From Amaricoccus sp003258405 (GTDB lineage: Bacteria > Pseudomonadota > Alphaproteobacteria > Rhodobacterales > Rhodobacteraceae): a stretch of 64,000 nt of DNA. Below, one piece after another: positions 15,253 to 23,891 of this stretch (the first letter of the stretch is position 1; each line of letters opens with the position of its first letter). The notes under the pieces are model-generated. The model was not told the DNA's origin, did not search any database, and saw nothing but the letters and a program-made list of their open reading frames with translations. The position numbers were made by a program, and so were the translations under genes. Location of the stretch: contig NZ_CP171225.1 in assembly GCF_043226085.1 (NCBI RefSeq), positions 2,914,001-2,978,000 on the forward strand, given 5' to 3'.

Positions 15253-18200
15253 TTACGCAGGCGTCTTGTCCCCTACGGACAAGGGCTCGGCGAGGGCGCG
15301 CCGGAAGGCAGCTTTCGCCAGAGCCTCCGGCACGGGCATGAACGCCGCTGTCCGTGTCCAGACGATCGCCGTCTCGATGCGCCGCCCCGGCCAGATTTCC
15401 GACAAGGCCATGTGATAGGCCCCGAGCTGGCGCAGGATGCCCTCGGGCGTCTGCTCCGGCGTCTCGGGCGTCAGCCGGTTCGACTTGAAATCCACCGCCA
15501 GAATCCGCTCCGGCTCCACCACGAGCCGGTCGATCCGGCCCTGCAGCCGCTGGCCGGACTTGCCCGGAAGCGGTGCGGCGATCTCGACCTCGGCCAGCGT
15601 GTCGGGAGCAAAGATGAAGCCGAGCTCAGGGGCCTCAAGGATGGCACGCGCTTCGGCAAGCAGCGGGCCAGCTTCGCCATGATCGGGCGCAAGAAGCTGT
15701 GGGCCAAGCCGGTCCCACTCCGCGGGGAGGGCCCAGGGCAGGGTTTCGAGCAGGAGATGCACCGCATCTCCGCGGGCCTTCGCGGCGGTGTCGTCCTCAT
15801 CCTCGAGAAAGGGCGGGCGCGGCGGCAGGGCGTGCGCGCCGCCGAGGCTCGAGGGCGACAGCGGCGGCGGGGCTGCGCCCGGATGATCCGGCGCGGGGCG
15901 GCGGGCCCAGGCGGGAAGGCTCGGAAGATGACGCGTCTTCGCTTCGGTGGGCAGGACGCCGGTCTGCCAGTTGCGCGACAGGACAAGTGTCTCGCCGCTT
16001 CCGTCCGGTGCCGCAATGCGCTCGGGTGAGAGGGTTTCGAGCGCTGCGCGGGAGAGCGCATACCAGCTGTTGCCGTCCGGCTTCGGTTCGGCGCCGGCAC
16101 CGCAGACGATGAGCCAGCTCTCGGCGCGGGTAAGGGCGACGTAAAGCAGGCGCATGTTCTCCGCCCGCGCGCGGGCGCGCCGTGCCTCTTCCGCATCGCG
16201 CATGGTCTCGGGGGCTTCCTCAGTGCGCATCTTCCAGAGCGCGGGGCCATTTTCGGGCGCGAGGATCTCCGGCGCGTTGCGGCCCTCCTGGCGCTCCACC
16301 GTATCGGGCAGGATCACGATCGGCGCCTCGAGGCCCTTGGCGCCATGGACAGTCATCACCCGGACCTGATCCGCACTGTCCTCGGCGCGGCGCTTCACCT
16401 GCATCTCGTCCCGGTCGATCCAGGCGAGAAAGCCGGTAAGGCCGGGCGGTTCGCCGCGCTCGTAGGCGAGCGCCTGATCCAGCAGCGCATCGATGCCATC
16501 CTCGGCTTCCGATCCGAGCCGGGCGACAAGCCTCCGCCGGCCGTCATGGCGGATGAGGATGCGCTGAAGCAGCTCGTAGGGTCGGAGGAAATCGGCCTGG
16601 CCGAGCAGGTCCGCCACCAGCGCGCGGGCCGGGGCGAGCTCGGGTGCCGTGCTTTCGCGGAGCGCGGCGCGGAGGAGCGACTTCCGGCCATGGGCGAGTG
16701 CAAAGAGTGTCTCTTCCGAGATGCCGCCGAGCGGACTGCGCAGCAGGGCTGCGAGCGAGAGGTCATCTGCGGGCGTTGTCGCCACCCGCAGGCAGGCCAG
16801 CAGATCCTTCACGGCGAGTTCCGCGCCGATCCGGAGCACATCGGCGCCGGCCACCGGCACGTCGGCCCGCTTGAGCGCCCGGATTACCGCGTGGAAGAGC
16901 GGGTTCCGGCGCTGCACGAGGATCATCACGTCGCGTGCCATGATCGGCCGCGGCGGCGTGCTCCCGGGGAGTTCCTGACCCGTGGCGAGCAGATCCGCGA
17001 TCCGATCCGCGATGCGGGCCGCAAGACGCTCGGTCGGATCGTCCGGCCCGCGGGCGTCGACCGGCTCGTACCATGGCGGTTCCTCGGATTTCTCGGGCTT
17101 GGGCAGAAAGGGCCAGATCTCGACGCGGCCAGGCTTTTCGGCGCGGAACGGCTGGTGCGCCACCGTGTTCTCGAGCCCTTCTCCGGCGGGGCCGGCGAAG
17201 ACTGCGTCGACAAGTTCGAGGACCGGCCCCGCGGACCGGAAGGAATGGATCAGCCCGCGGCGCTGAAGCGCCGCGCCCATGGCCTCAAGCCGCCCGGCGA
17301 AATGCATGCGCATCTCGCCGAAGGCGGCCGGGTCCGCGCCCTGGAAGCTGTAGATAGACTGTTTCTCGTCACCGACGACGAAGACGGTGCGGGTGACGTC
17401 GCGCGCCCCGAGGCCGGCGAAGAACTCGTCGGTGATCGCGCGCACCACCTGCCATTGCGCGGGGCTCGTATCCTGTGCCTCGTCGACCAGCACGTGATCG
17501 AGGCCGCCGTCGAGCCGCCAGAGCACCCAGGCGGCAGTGGCCGGGTTGGAGAGGAGCAGGCGGGAGCGATCGATCATGTCGTCGAAATCAAGCAGCCCGA
17601 GTGCCGCCTTCCGCGCCTCGATCTCGTGGAGCCATACACCGGCGAACCGGCCGAGAGCCGACGACCGGCCGAAGGCAAGCAGGCCGATGCGCCGGATGCG
17701 CGCGGCCTCGATCCGTGCCATCAGCGCGCCGATCCGGTCGCAGAGCACAGGATGGGCCAGACGGAGCGCCTTGGCCGGGAACGAACCTGTCTTGGCGGTG
17801 AAGGGCGCCTTTGCCGTCGCTCCGGTCAGGAGCACGCCTTCGAGCGCGGGAAGAAGCTCGGCGGTGGGGCCGCCGGCAAGGGCGGCCGCCAGGGTATCTC
17901 CCGCTCGCTGGTCGTTCTTGCCCGAGCTCGCAAGCAGGGGCAGGAGCGCGCGGAGATCGGCAAGATCGCTTTCGCCGATCGTGCGTGCGCAGAGCGTTTC
18001 GGCTGTATCGGCGGGATCGGCGCCGAGGGCGGCGGCGAGCCGGGCGGGATCGAAATCGCCCGCGAAGGCAGCTCTGTTGCGGCCGATCTCGCAGAGCAGC
18101 GGATCCGGGTCATCGCCCGAGAGATACCGGGCAAGCTCGGCGACCAGCTCGGGCTCGGCCTCGGCGATCGCATCGAGAACCTCTTCGCGGAGGGCGCGGG

Positions 18201-18675
18201 CGTGGCGGTCCTCAAGGACGGTGAACTGCGGCGCGACGCCCGCCTCGACCGGAAAGCGGCGAAGCAGCGCCTCGCAGAAGGCATGGATCGTCTGGATCTT
18301 GAGCCCGCCCGGCGTTTCGAGCGCGCGGGCGAAAAGCGTGCGCGCCCGGGCAAGCTCCGCCACCGGCAGTGCACCCTCGTCGGAGCCGAGCTGGCTGAGC
18401 TCACCGCGCAGTGCATCGTCATCGAGCATCGCCCAGGTGCCGAGGGTTCGGAAGAGCCGGGTCTGCATTTCCGCCGCCGCCGCCTTGGTGTAGGTAAGGC
18501 AGAGGATGCGCTGCGGATCGGTTCCGGCGAGCAGGAGGCGCGCCACGCGGTTCGTGAGTACGCGCGTCTTGCCCGAGCCCGCATTCGCTGCAACCCAGCT
18601 TGAGCGGTCCGGTGCCGCGGCAGCGATCTGCGCCGCAACGGCCGGGTTTTCCAGTTGGGCCGGTCCATCGCTCAT
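15253..18675 (-). CDS. addA: Double-strand break repair helicase AddA
   Basis: The 1140-residue product has UvrD-type helicase motifs: Walker A NAGSGKTRVL near residue 31, HVLVDEAQDTSPAQW, GDEKQSIYSFQGAD, and VMTVHGAKGLEAPIVIL. The C-terminal RecB-like nuclease domain has GRIDRLV and the active-site VDFKSNR. With AddB it resects double-strand ends to Chi-like sites. The ATG overlaps the addB stop (ATGA). In many alphaproteobacteria trxA follows; here the next gene is the convergent dehydrogenase, so trxA is not in this window. Confidence 0.96.
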   Translation of the reverse strand: MSDGPAQLENPAVAAQIAAAAPDRSSWVAANAGSGKTRVLTNRVARLLLAGTDPQRILCLTYTKAAAAEMQTRLFRTLGTWAMLDDDALRGELSQLGSDEGALPVAELARARTLFARALETPGGLKIQTIHAFCEALLRRFPVEAGVAPQFTVLEDRHARALREEVLDAIAEAEPELVAELARYLSGDDPDPLLCEIGRNRAAFAGDFDPARLAAALGADPADTAETLCARTIGESDLADLRALLPLLASSGKNDQRAGDTLAAALAGGPTAELLPALEGVLLTGATAKAPFTAKTGSFPAKALRLAHPVLCDRIGALMARIEAARIRRIGLLAFGRSSALGRFAGVWLHEIEARKAALGLLDFDDMIDRSRLLLSNPATAAWVLWRLDGGLDHVLVDEAQDTSPAQWQVVRAITDEFFAGLGARDVTRTVFVVGDEKQSIYSFQGADPAAFGEMRMHFAGRLEAMGAALQRRGLIHSFRSAGPVLELVDAVFAGPAGEGLENTVAHQPFRAEKPGRVEIWPFLPKPEKSEEPPWYEPVDARGPDDPTERLAARIADRIADLLATGQELPGSTPPRPIMARDVMILVQRRNPLFHAVIRALKRADVPVAGADVLRIGAELAVKDLLACLRVATTPADDLSLAALLRSPLGGISEETLFALAHGRKSLLRAALRESTAPELAPARALVADLLGQADFLRPYELLQRILIRHDGRRRLVARLGSEAEDGIDALLDQALAYERGEPPGLTGFLAWIDRDEMQVKRRAEDSADQVRVMTVHGAKGLEAPIVILPDTVERQEGRNAPEILAPENGPALWKMRTEEAPETMRDAEEARRARARAENMRLLYVALTRAESWLIVCGAGAEPKPDGNSWYALSRAALETLSPERIAAPDGSGETLVLSRNWQTGVLPTEAKTRHLPSLPAWARRPAPDHPGAAPPPLSPSSLGGAHALPPRPPFLEDEDDTAAKARGDAVHLLLETLPWALPAEWDRLGPQLLAPDHGEAGPLLAEARAILEAPELGFIFAPDTLAEVEIAAPLPGKSGQRLQGRIDRLVVEPERILAVDFKSNRLTPETPEQTPEGILRQLGAYHMALSEIWPGRRIETAIVWTRTAAFMPVPEALAKAAFRRALAEPLSVGDKTPA

Positions 18676-21638
18676 GGCGTCTCCTCCGTCGGGTCACCGT
18701 CGGACCATTCGCCGAACCGCGCGAGATGGTCGTAGTCGCCCGCGAAGGTGAGCCGCTGCGGCCGCAGCCGGGCGGTAAAGCCGGTGGTTTCGGTCTGGTA
18801 GAGGGTGACCAGCTCCACGAGCCGCGCCCAGGTCGTGGCGATCTCGTCGGGGCTGGCGGGCAAGGTGCGGGTCTTGCGCGCATTGAGCCCGATCAGCTCG
18901 AGATGGCTTGCGGGACGGTTGCCGATCTCGTGGAAGCCGCCCGCTTCGGCGATCGCGGCCTCGAGCGGAAGCTGGAGATGAAAGGCGGCCGCCTCCTTTT
19001 CCGAAGGCACGTTGCCGGACTTGTAGTCGTAGATCGCACAGCCGCCGTCGAAGGCGATGTCGATCCGGTCGGCCTTCGCGGTGACGGTGAAGGGCCGGGG
19101 AGTGCCGGAGAGCGCGCGCCGGCCGCGGGTTTCGCGGGCGGCGGGGCGGCCGCGGGCCCGCCGTTCGCGCTCGCCCGAGATGAACCAGTCGGAGGCGCGC
19201 AGGAGGCGCGCGCGCCAGATCGCGCGCGTGGCAGGCCAGGGCACGGTCTCCGCAAGCGCGGCTTCGGCCGCGGCGAGGAAGACGGCGAGGGTATCTTCCG
19301 GCAGGGCTTCTTCGGTTGCGTCGATGAAGTTCTCGAGGGCGGCATGCAGGGTCGTCCCGCGGGCGAGGGCATCGGCAAGGCGCCCCGGCGGATCGAGCGG
19401 CTTGAGCGCGAGCACCTTGCGGGCATAGATCGCATAGGGGTCGCGCACCAGGGTCTCGAGCTGGGTGACCGAGAGTTCGGCCGGGCGGGCGGCCAGCGGC
19501 GGGCGCGGCGAGGGGCGGCGGGCGGCGGCGAGCTCCGCATCGGGGCGGTCGAGCGCCGCGGCGCGGGCCAGAACCGCGGCACCCCGCGCGCGTGCGCCTT
19601 CCAGTGCAGTCTTGCCGGGATCCCCGAGCCCGCCGAGCAGGTTCTCGAGCCGCAGAAGCCAGCGGGACGCGACGGTCGGGGCCTCGGCATCGCGCGCGGC
19701 ACGGGTGAGGATGACACGCCGCGCGGCGGCAGCCTGCTGAAAATCATGCGCGGCGAGCCCGATCCGGCGTTCGGGCAGCGGCAGGCCGATCTCGCGCCGG
19801 AGAGTGCGGCTGAGCCAGGGGTCCGCGCCGGGCTGGCCGGGCCAGATCCCCTCGTTGAGCCCGCCGAGAATTACCAGTTCGGCGCTTTGCACGCGGGCCT
19901 CGAGCGTGCCCCAGATCGCGACATCAGGATGTGTCACGACCGCCTCCTCCGGCACGTCGCGCCCGGCCATCTGCGAGCGCAGGAGGGCACGGTATTCCGT
20001 CGGGCCGATCAGATCCCAGGCGTCGGCCTCGCGCGCCAGCTCGTCCATCAGGGCGAGTGCGGAGAGGTCGGCGTCCTTCTGCCAGAGCGCATGATCGGCC
20101 GAGCCCGCTGGCCCCGCTGCAAGTGCCTCCGCCGTGCGGCGGTGGAGGGCGACCATCTCGGGCAGCGGCAGGCGGTCCGGCGCCTCGAGTGGCGTGAGCG
20201 TGTCGTGGAGCCAGGCGACCCAGGGCAGGGCATCCGGCCCTGGCGCGTCCGGTGCGTCGGAGGCGGCCCAGGCGGCGAGGGCCGCCCAGTCCACATGGGG
20301 CGCGCCGCCGCGGAGGCGGACGAGCTCGAGCCGCCCGGTGAGATCCATGTGCCGCCGCCGTGCGCCGGGAGCGCTGTTGACGAGCGGGTGCTTGAGGAGC
20401 GCAAGCAGCGCCTCGGCCGAAAGGGGGCCGTGCCCGCTCTCGGCCAGCATCCGGAGGAGCACGCCCGGTGGTGTGAGGCCGAGTGGACGCCCGGCGCTGT
20501 CGTCCGGAATGAGCTGCCAGCGGTCGAGCTCGGCCGTCACGCGCCGGGCGAGCATGCGATCGGGCGTGACCAGTGCGGCACGGGTGCCACCCTCCGCCGC
20601 CTCACGCAGGATCCAGGCGATGGCGCGGGCCTCGGCGCGCGGGTCGGGCGCATCGATCCAGGTGAGGCCCTCGCACGCGGTCTCAAGGCTTGCCACGAGC
20701 GCCGCGCCTTCGCTCCGCCACTGATCCGTGACCGGAGCGGGGCGGAGCGCCAGCGAAATCAGCGCGTTGCGTTCGGGTGCGGGGGGCGGGGCATCGTGCC
20801 ACAGCGCCATCCGGGCGGGATTGAAGCCGACTGCCTCGGCAAGCCGCCTGAAGCCTGCCTGCGGGTGATCGCCGGCCGCCCCGTCCGCAGGCGAAAGCCG
20901 GGCCCAGACTGGCGCGGGCAGGTCGGTGTCGAAGCCCGGGAGCAGCAGCGCACCCTGCGGCTGGCGCGCGATCAGCGACATGAAGGCCCGGGTGCCACCG
21001 CGCGAGCCGGTCGAGCCCGCGACGATCATCGGATCGGCCGGTGGGCTTTCGGCCCAGAGCGCGGCGAGCCGTTCGGTCACCGCCCGGAGCCGGGCCTGTC
21101 CGTCGGGGGCGCCACTCTGTGCGGCGTAGATCTTCAGGATGTTGAGAAAGCGGAGACTTCGTTGCCAGTGCGCGGCATGTTCCGCTGGATCGATCTCTTC
21201 CAGCGCCTCGAGCGGCACACCCTCGCCCTGCATCTCGTCGAGCAATTCGGAGAGGCTGTCGGCGAGGTCGAAGGCGGCCGTCTCGGCGGCGACGCCCGGT
21301 TCGGTCTCGATCAGCCGCGCGATGAGGCGCGCGAGCTCCAGTTTGCGCCGAAGGGGCGGTATGCCCGGTGCCAGACCGGCGGCCATCAGCGGATCGGTGG
21401 CGAGATCGCCGATCACCCGGATCCGCGGCAGGAGCCGCGCAGGTCCGGCGGCGAAGGCCTCGCGCAGGCTCCGCTGGGCGCGCCGGGTGTTGACCCAGAT
21501 CGTCACGCGCGCCGCCGCGTCGGGCGGCTGGCCTTCGAGGCGGGCATCGAGCCCGGCGACGAGGCTTCGCAGGAAATCCGCACCGGGGGGCAGACCGAAG
21601 ACGCGCGCGCCGTCGCAGGGCGCGAAGAGCCGGGTCAC
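18672..21638 (-). CDS. addB: Double-strand break repair protein AddB
   Basis: The 988-residue protein starts at a GTG that overlaps the stop of the upstream nucleotidyltransferase (GTGA), giving VTRLFAPCDGARVFGLPPG. It has the alphaproteobacterial AddB layout: a degenerate helicase-like region followed by a C-terminal nuclease domain with KADRIDIAFDGGCAIYDYKSG, where Asp and Lys of DYKSG are the active site. It forms the AddAB helicase-nuclease with AddA. I do not see the spaced Cys set of the Bacillus iron-sulfur AddB, which agrees with the alphaproteobacterial type. Confidence 0.95.
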   Translation of the reverse strand: MTRLFAPCDGARVFGLPPGADFLRSLVAGLDARLEGQPPDAAARVTIWVNTRRAQRSLREAFAAGPARLLPRIRVIGDLATDPLMAAGLAPGIPPLRRKLELARLIARLIETEPGVAAETAAFDLADSLSELLDEMQGEGVPLEALEEIDPAEHAAHWQRSLRFLNILKIYAAQSGAPDGQARLRAVTERLAALWAESPPADPMIVAGSTGSRGGTRAFMSLIARQPQGALLLPGFDTDLPAPVWARLSPADGAAGDHPQAGFRRLAEAVGFNPARMALWHDAPPPAPERNALISLALRPAPVTDQWRSEGAALVASLETACEGLTWIDAPDPRAEARAIAWILREAAEGGTRAALVTPDRMLARRVTAELDRWQLIPDDSAGRPLGLTPPGVLLRMLAESGHGPLSAEALLALLKHPLVNSAPGARRRHMDLTGRLELVRLRGGAPHVDWAALAAWAASDAPDAPGPDALPWVAWLHDTLTPLEAPDRLPLPEMVALHRRTAEALAAGPAGSADHALWQKDADLSALALMDELAREADAWDLIGPTEYRALLRSQMAGRDVPEEAVVTHPDVAIWGTLEARVQSAELVILGGLNEGIWPGQPGADPWLSRTLRREIGLPLPERRIGLAAHDFQQAAAARRVILTRAARDAEAPTVASRWLLRLENLLGGLGDPGKTALEGARARGAAVLARAAALDRPDAELAAARRPSPRPPLAARPAELSVTQLETLVRDPYAIYARKVLALKPLDPPGRLADALARGTTLHAALENFIDATEEALPEDTLAVFLAAAEAALAETVPWPATRAIWRARLLRASDWFISGERERRARGRPAARETRGRRALSGTPRPFTVTAKADRIDIAFDGGCAIYDYKSGNVPSEKEAAAFHLQLPLEAAIAEAGGFHEIGNRPASHLELIGLNARKTRTLPASPDEIATTWARLVELVTLYQTETTGFTARLRPQRLTFAGDYDHLARFGEWSDGDPTEETP

Positions 21639-22330
21639 GCCTGAAGCTCCGCTTCGGCCAGCGCAATACCCTCGGGTCGGCCGACATCGACGCAGCGGCC
21701 GGGGTAGACGGCGCCAAAGAGCCTTTCGGCGGTGTGCATCGCGTCCCATACGAGGTTGAGCGAGAAGGGCTCCGGCCCGAAACGCGCCAGCGTCTCGAGT
21801 TTGAGGATCTGGCAGCCGGGATAGACAAAATCCGCCGCGGCCGCCTCGCCCCGGCGGCGCAGCCGTCCGTCGGCCTCAAGGAAGAAATCGCCCGGACCGG
21901 CATGGCCGACCACGTCCTGGCGCGGCACGAGGCAGAGCAGGGCATCCATCCGGCCGGGATCCCAGGCGGCCGCGAGCAGGGGCAGCGGGTTGGGCCCGTG
22001 CCAGACCGTATCGGCATTGAGCGTGAAGGCGGTTTCGCCGCCGAGCAGCGGCAGCGCCCGCCGGAGCCCGCCGCCAGTCTCCAGCCGTTCGGGTTCGTGC
22101 GAGATCCGCACATCGGGAGCGTTGGCGGTAAGCCAGTCCCGCATCTGCCCGGCATGGGCGTGGGTATTGACGACGATCCGTCCCAGCCCCGCGCCCCGGA
22201 CGAGATCGAGCGCATGGTCGAGGAGGGGGCGGCCCGCGACCTCGATCAGCGGCTTCGGCCGGGTCTGCGTAAGTGCGCCCATCCGGGTGCCGAGCCCGGC
22301 GGCGAAGATCATGATCGCATCGGGGCTCAT
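21635..22330 (-). CDS. murU: Sugar-1-phosphate nucleotidyltransferase, MurU-like
   Basis: The 231-residue protein has the nucleotidyltransferase start IMIFAAGLGTRMGALTQTRPKP, the signature GxGTRM...KP. It also has FTLNADTVWHGPNPLPLL with the metal-binding Asp. MurU makes UDP-MurNAc from MurNAc-1-phosphate in the peptidoglycan recycling bypass. The neighbouring AmgK-like kinase would supply that substrate, which supports the MurU reading; a general nucleotidyltransferase role is the alternative. Both ends overlap neighbours by 4 nt. Confidence 0.8.
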   Translation of the reverse strand: MSPDAIMIFAAGLGTRMGALTQTRPKPLIEVAGRPLLDHALDLVRGAGLGRIVVNTHAHAGQMRDWLTANAPDVRISHEPERLETGGGLRRALPLLGGETAFTLNADTVWHGPNPLPLLAAAWDPGRMDALLCLVPRQDVVGHAGPGDFFLEADGRLRRRGEAAAADFVYPGCQILKLETLARFGPEPFSLNLVWDAMHTAERLFGAVYPGRCVDVGRPEGIALAEAELQA

Positions 22331-23349
22331 GCCGCGGCTCCTTCGATGGTGGCCCGCACCGCAGGCTCGGGGGCGGGCAGGTGCCGCGCCACCCACGCAC
22401 GCAGCGGAGCAAGATCGGGATGGGAGAGATCCTGCGCGAGCAGCCGCCAGACCCGGGGCAGATACGCGAGATAGCGCGGCTTGCCGTCGCGGCGGCAGAG
22501 CCGGGTGAAGAGGCCGAGGATCTTGAGATTGCGCTGGGCCGAGAGTGTGTGCGCATCGCGCAGGAAGCCGTCGCGCGCCCGCCCGGTCCGCGCGAGATAA
22601 CGTTCGAGCATCGCGTCGCGCAGCCCCGGTCCGAGATCGCGGCGGGCATCCTCGAGCAGTGAGACGAGATCGTAGGCCGGATGGCCGAGCAGCATGTCCT
22701 GGTAATCGAGCAGACCCACCCGTGCGAGCCCCTGCCGCTCGGGCAGCCAGAGCAGGTTCTCGGCGTGATAGTCACGGTAGATCGGCACGTCCTGCGCTGC
22801 GGCCACCTCCGTGAAGGCCGCTGCCGCCACGGCCTGGAATTCCGCCAGCGTATCCGCGGACGGGGCCTGCCCGGTGGCGGCGGCAAGATACCATTCGACG
22901 GCGAGGCGCGCCTCGCGCATCAGCACGGCCATGTCGTAGGGCGGCGGCGTCCAGCCCTCCGCCGCGGTGGGCGGCGGGAGTTCCTGATAGCGCGCGAGCA
23001 GATCGACTGCGGCACCGTAGAGGCCAGGTTCGCGGGTGGGTTCGGCGGCGCAGAGCCCCATGAAGAGGTCGTCGCCCAGATCCTCGAGCAGGACAAGGCC
23101 GCGGCCCGGATCCTCGGCGAGGATCTCCGGCGCACTCAGCCCGTGGCGGCCGAGCCAGCGGGTGATGACGAGAAAGGGCAGGCTATCGAGCCCGCTTTCG
23201 GGTGGGGCGTCCATCAGGATGGCCCGCTGCCCGGCGCGCGCAAGCCGTTCGTAGCGCCGCGCGGAGGCGTCGCCCGCCAGCGGTACCCGCTGCGCCGCCC
23301 CCCAGCCCTCGGCCGTGAGAAAATCCCGGATTTCCGTATCGCGCATCAT
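22327..23349 (-). CDS. amgK: Aminoglycoside-phosphotransferase-fold kinase, AmgK-like
   Basis: The 340-residue kinase has the APH catalytic region IYRDYHAENLLWLP and the metal-binding LLDYQDMLLGHPAYDLVSLLED. AmgK phosphorylates MurNAc (and GlcNAc) at C1, feeding MurU. Starts and stops overlap tsaE upstream and murU downstream by 4 nt. The start at 23349 was chosen for the ATGA overlap; a second Met codon lies immediately after. Nothing suggests drug-resistance function. Confidence 0.82.
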   Translation of the reverse strand: MMRDTEIRDFLTAEGWGAAQRVPLAGDASARRYERLARAGQRAILMDAPPESGLDSLPFLVITRWLGRHGLSAPEILAEDPGRGLVLLEDLGDDLFMGLCAAEPTREPGLYGAAVDLLARYQELPPPTAAEGWTPPPYDMAVLMREARLAVEWYLAAATGQAPSADTLAEFQAVAAAAFTEVAAAQDVPIYRDYHAENLLWLPERQGLARVGLLDYQDMLLGHPAYDLVSLLEDARRDLGPGLRDAMLERYLARTGRARDGFLRDAHTLSAQRNLKILGLFTRLCRRDGKPRYLAYLPRVWRLLAQDLSHPDLAPLRAWVARHLPAPEPAVRATIEGAAA

Positions 23350-23834
23350 GCAGCACCCTTCGCACCGCCGAGGACGCCCGCAAGCCAATCCCAGCCGCCG
23401 CCGCGCGGTTCGATACGGAGAAGCCGCCCCTCCGCATCACCGGGCGCGAAATCGAGCGACAGGGAAAGCGCGCGGGAAGGGGCTTCCGGCCCGAGCCGGG
23501 AGGCCCACTCGACGAGCACGATCGCCGTCTCGAACGCCTCCGAAAGGCCAAGTTCCGCGATCTCGTCCGGATCGCCGAGCCGGTAGAGATCGGCATGCCA
23601 GAGTTCGATCCCGCCCAGATCGTAGGTCTGGACCAGCGTGTAGGTGGGCGAGGGGATGTCTTCGTGCCGTCCGAGTGGGGCGAGGCGTGCGGCGATCACC
23701 GCGCGGGCAAAATGGCTCTTGCCCGCGCCGAGGCCGCCATGGAGCTCCAGCACATCGCCCGCACGCAGATGCGGTGCGATCCGGCGGGCCAGACGGGACG
23801 TTGCATCGGGGTCCTCGAGGAGGAGTTCTGGCAT
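23346..23834 (-). CDS. tsaE: tRNA N6-threonylcarbamoyladenosine biosynthesis ATPase TsaE
   Basis: This 162-residue protein carries the P-loop GGLGAGKSHFARAV near residues 33-46, the SPTYTLVQTYD segment and HADLYRLGDPDEIAELGL, all typical of TsaE. It powers the TsaBD complex that makes t6A37 in tRNAs reading ANN codons. It is the first of five genes joined by 4-nt overlaps and follows the DivL-like gene after 57 nt. Confidence 0.95.
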   Translation of the reverse strand: MPELLLEDPDATSRLARRIAPHLRAGDVLELHGGLGAGKSHFARAVIAARLAPLGRHEDIPSPTYTLVQTYDLGGIELWHADLYRLGDPDEIAELGLSEAFETAIVLVEWASRLGPEAPSRALSLSLDFAPGDAEGRLLRIEPRGGGWDWLAGVLGGAKGAA

Positions 23835-23891
23835 TCGGGCGTTCCGGTCTTCCGACGTTGCCCGTCGGTTCTAGCGGCCCGGCAGGCGGGT

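Noticed and set aside
16345..21644. Two very long plus-strand frames (752 and 1014 codons) opposite addA and addB
   Set aside because: They are antisense shadows. The minus strand holds complete AddA and AddB with all motifs, while these frames have low-complexity Arg/Gly/Ala composition.
22327..23349. Antibiotic-resistance kinase (aminoglycoside phosphotransferase)
   Set aside because: The fold is shared, but the coupling to a MurU-like nucleotidyltransferase points to MurNAc recycling.
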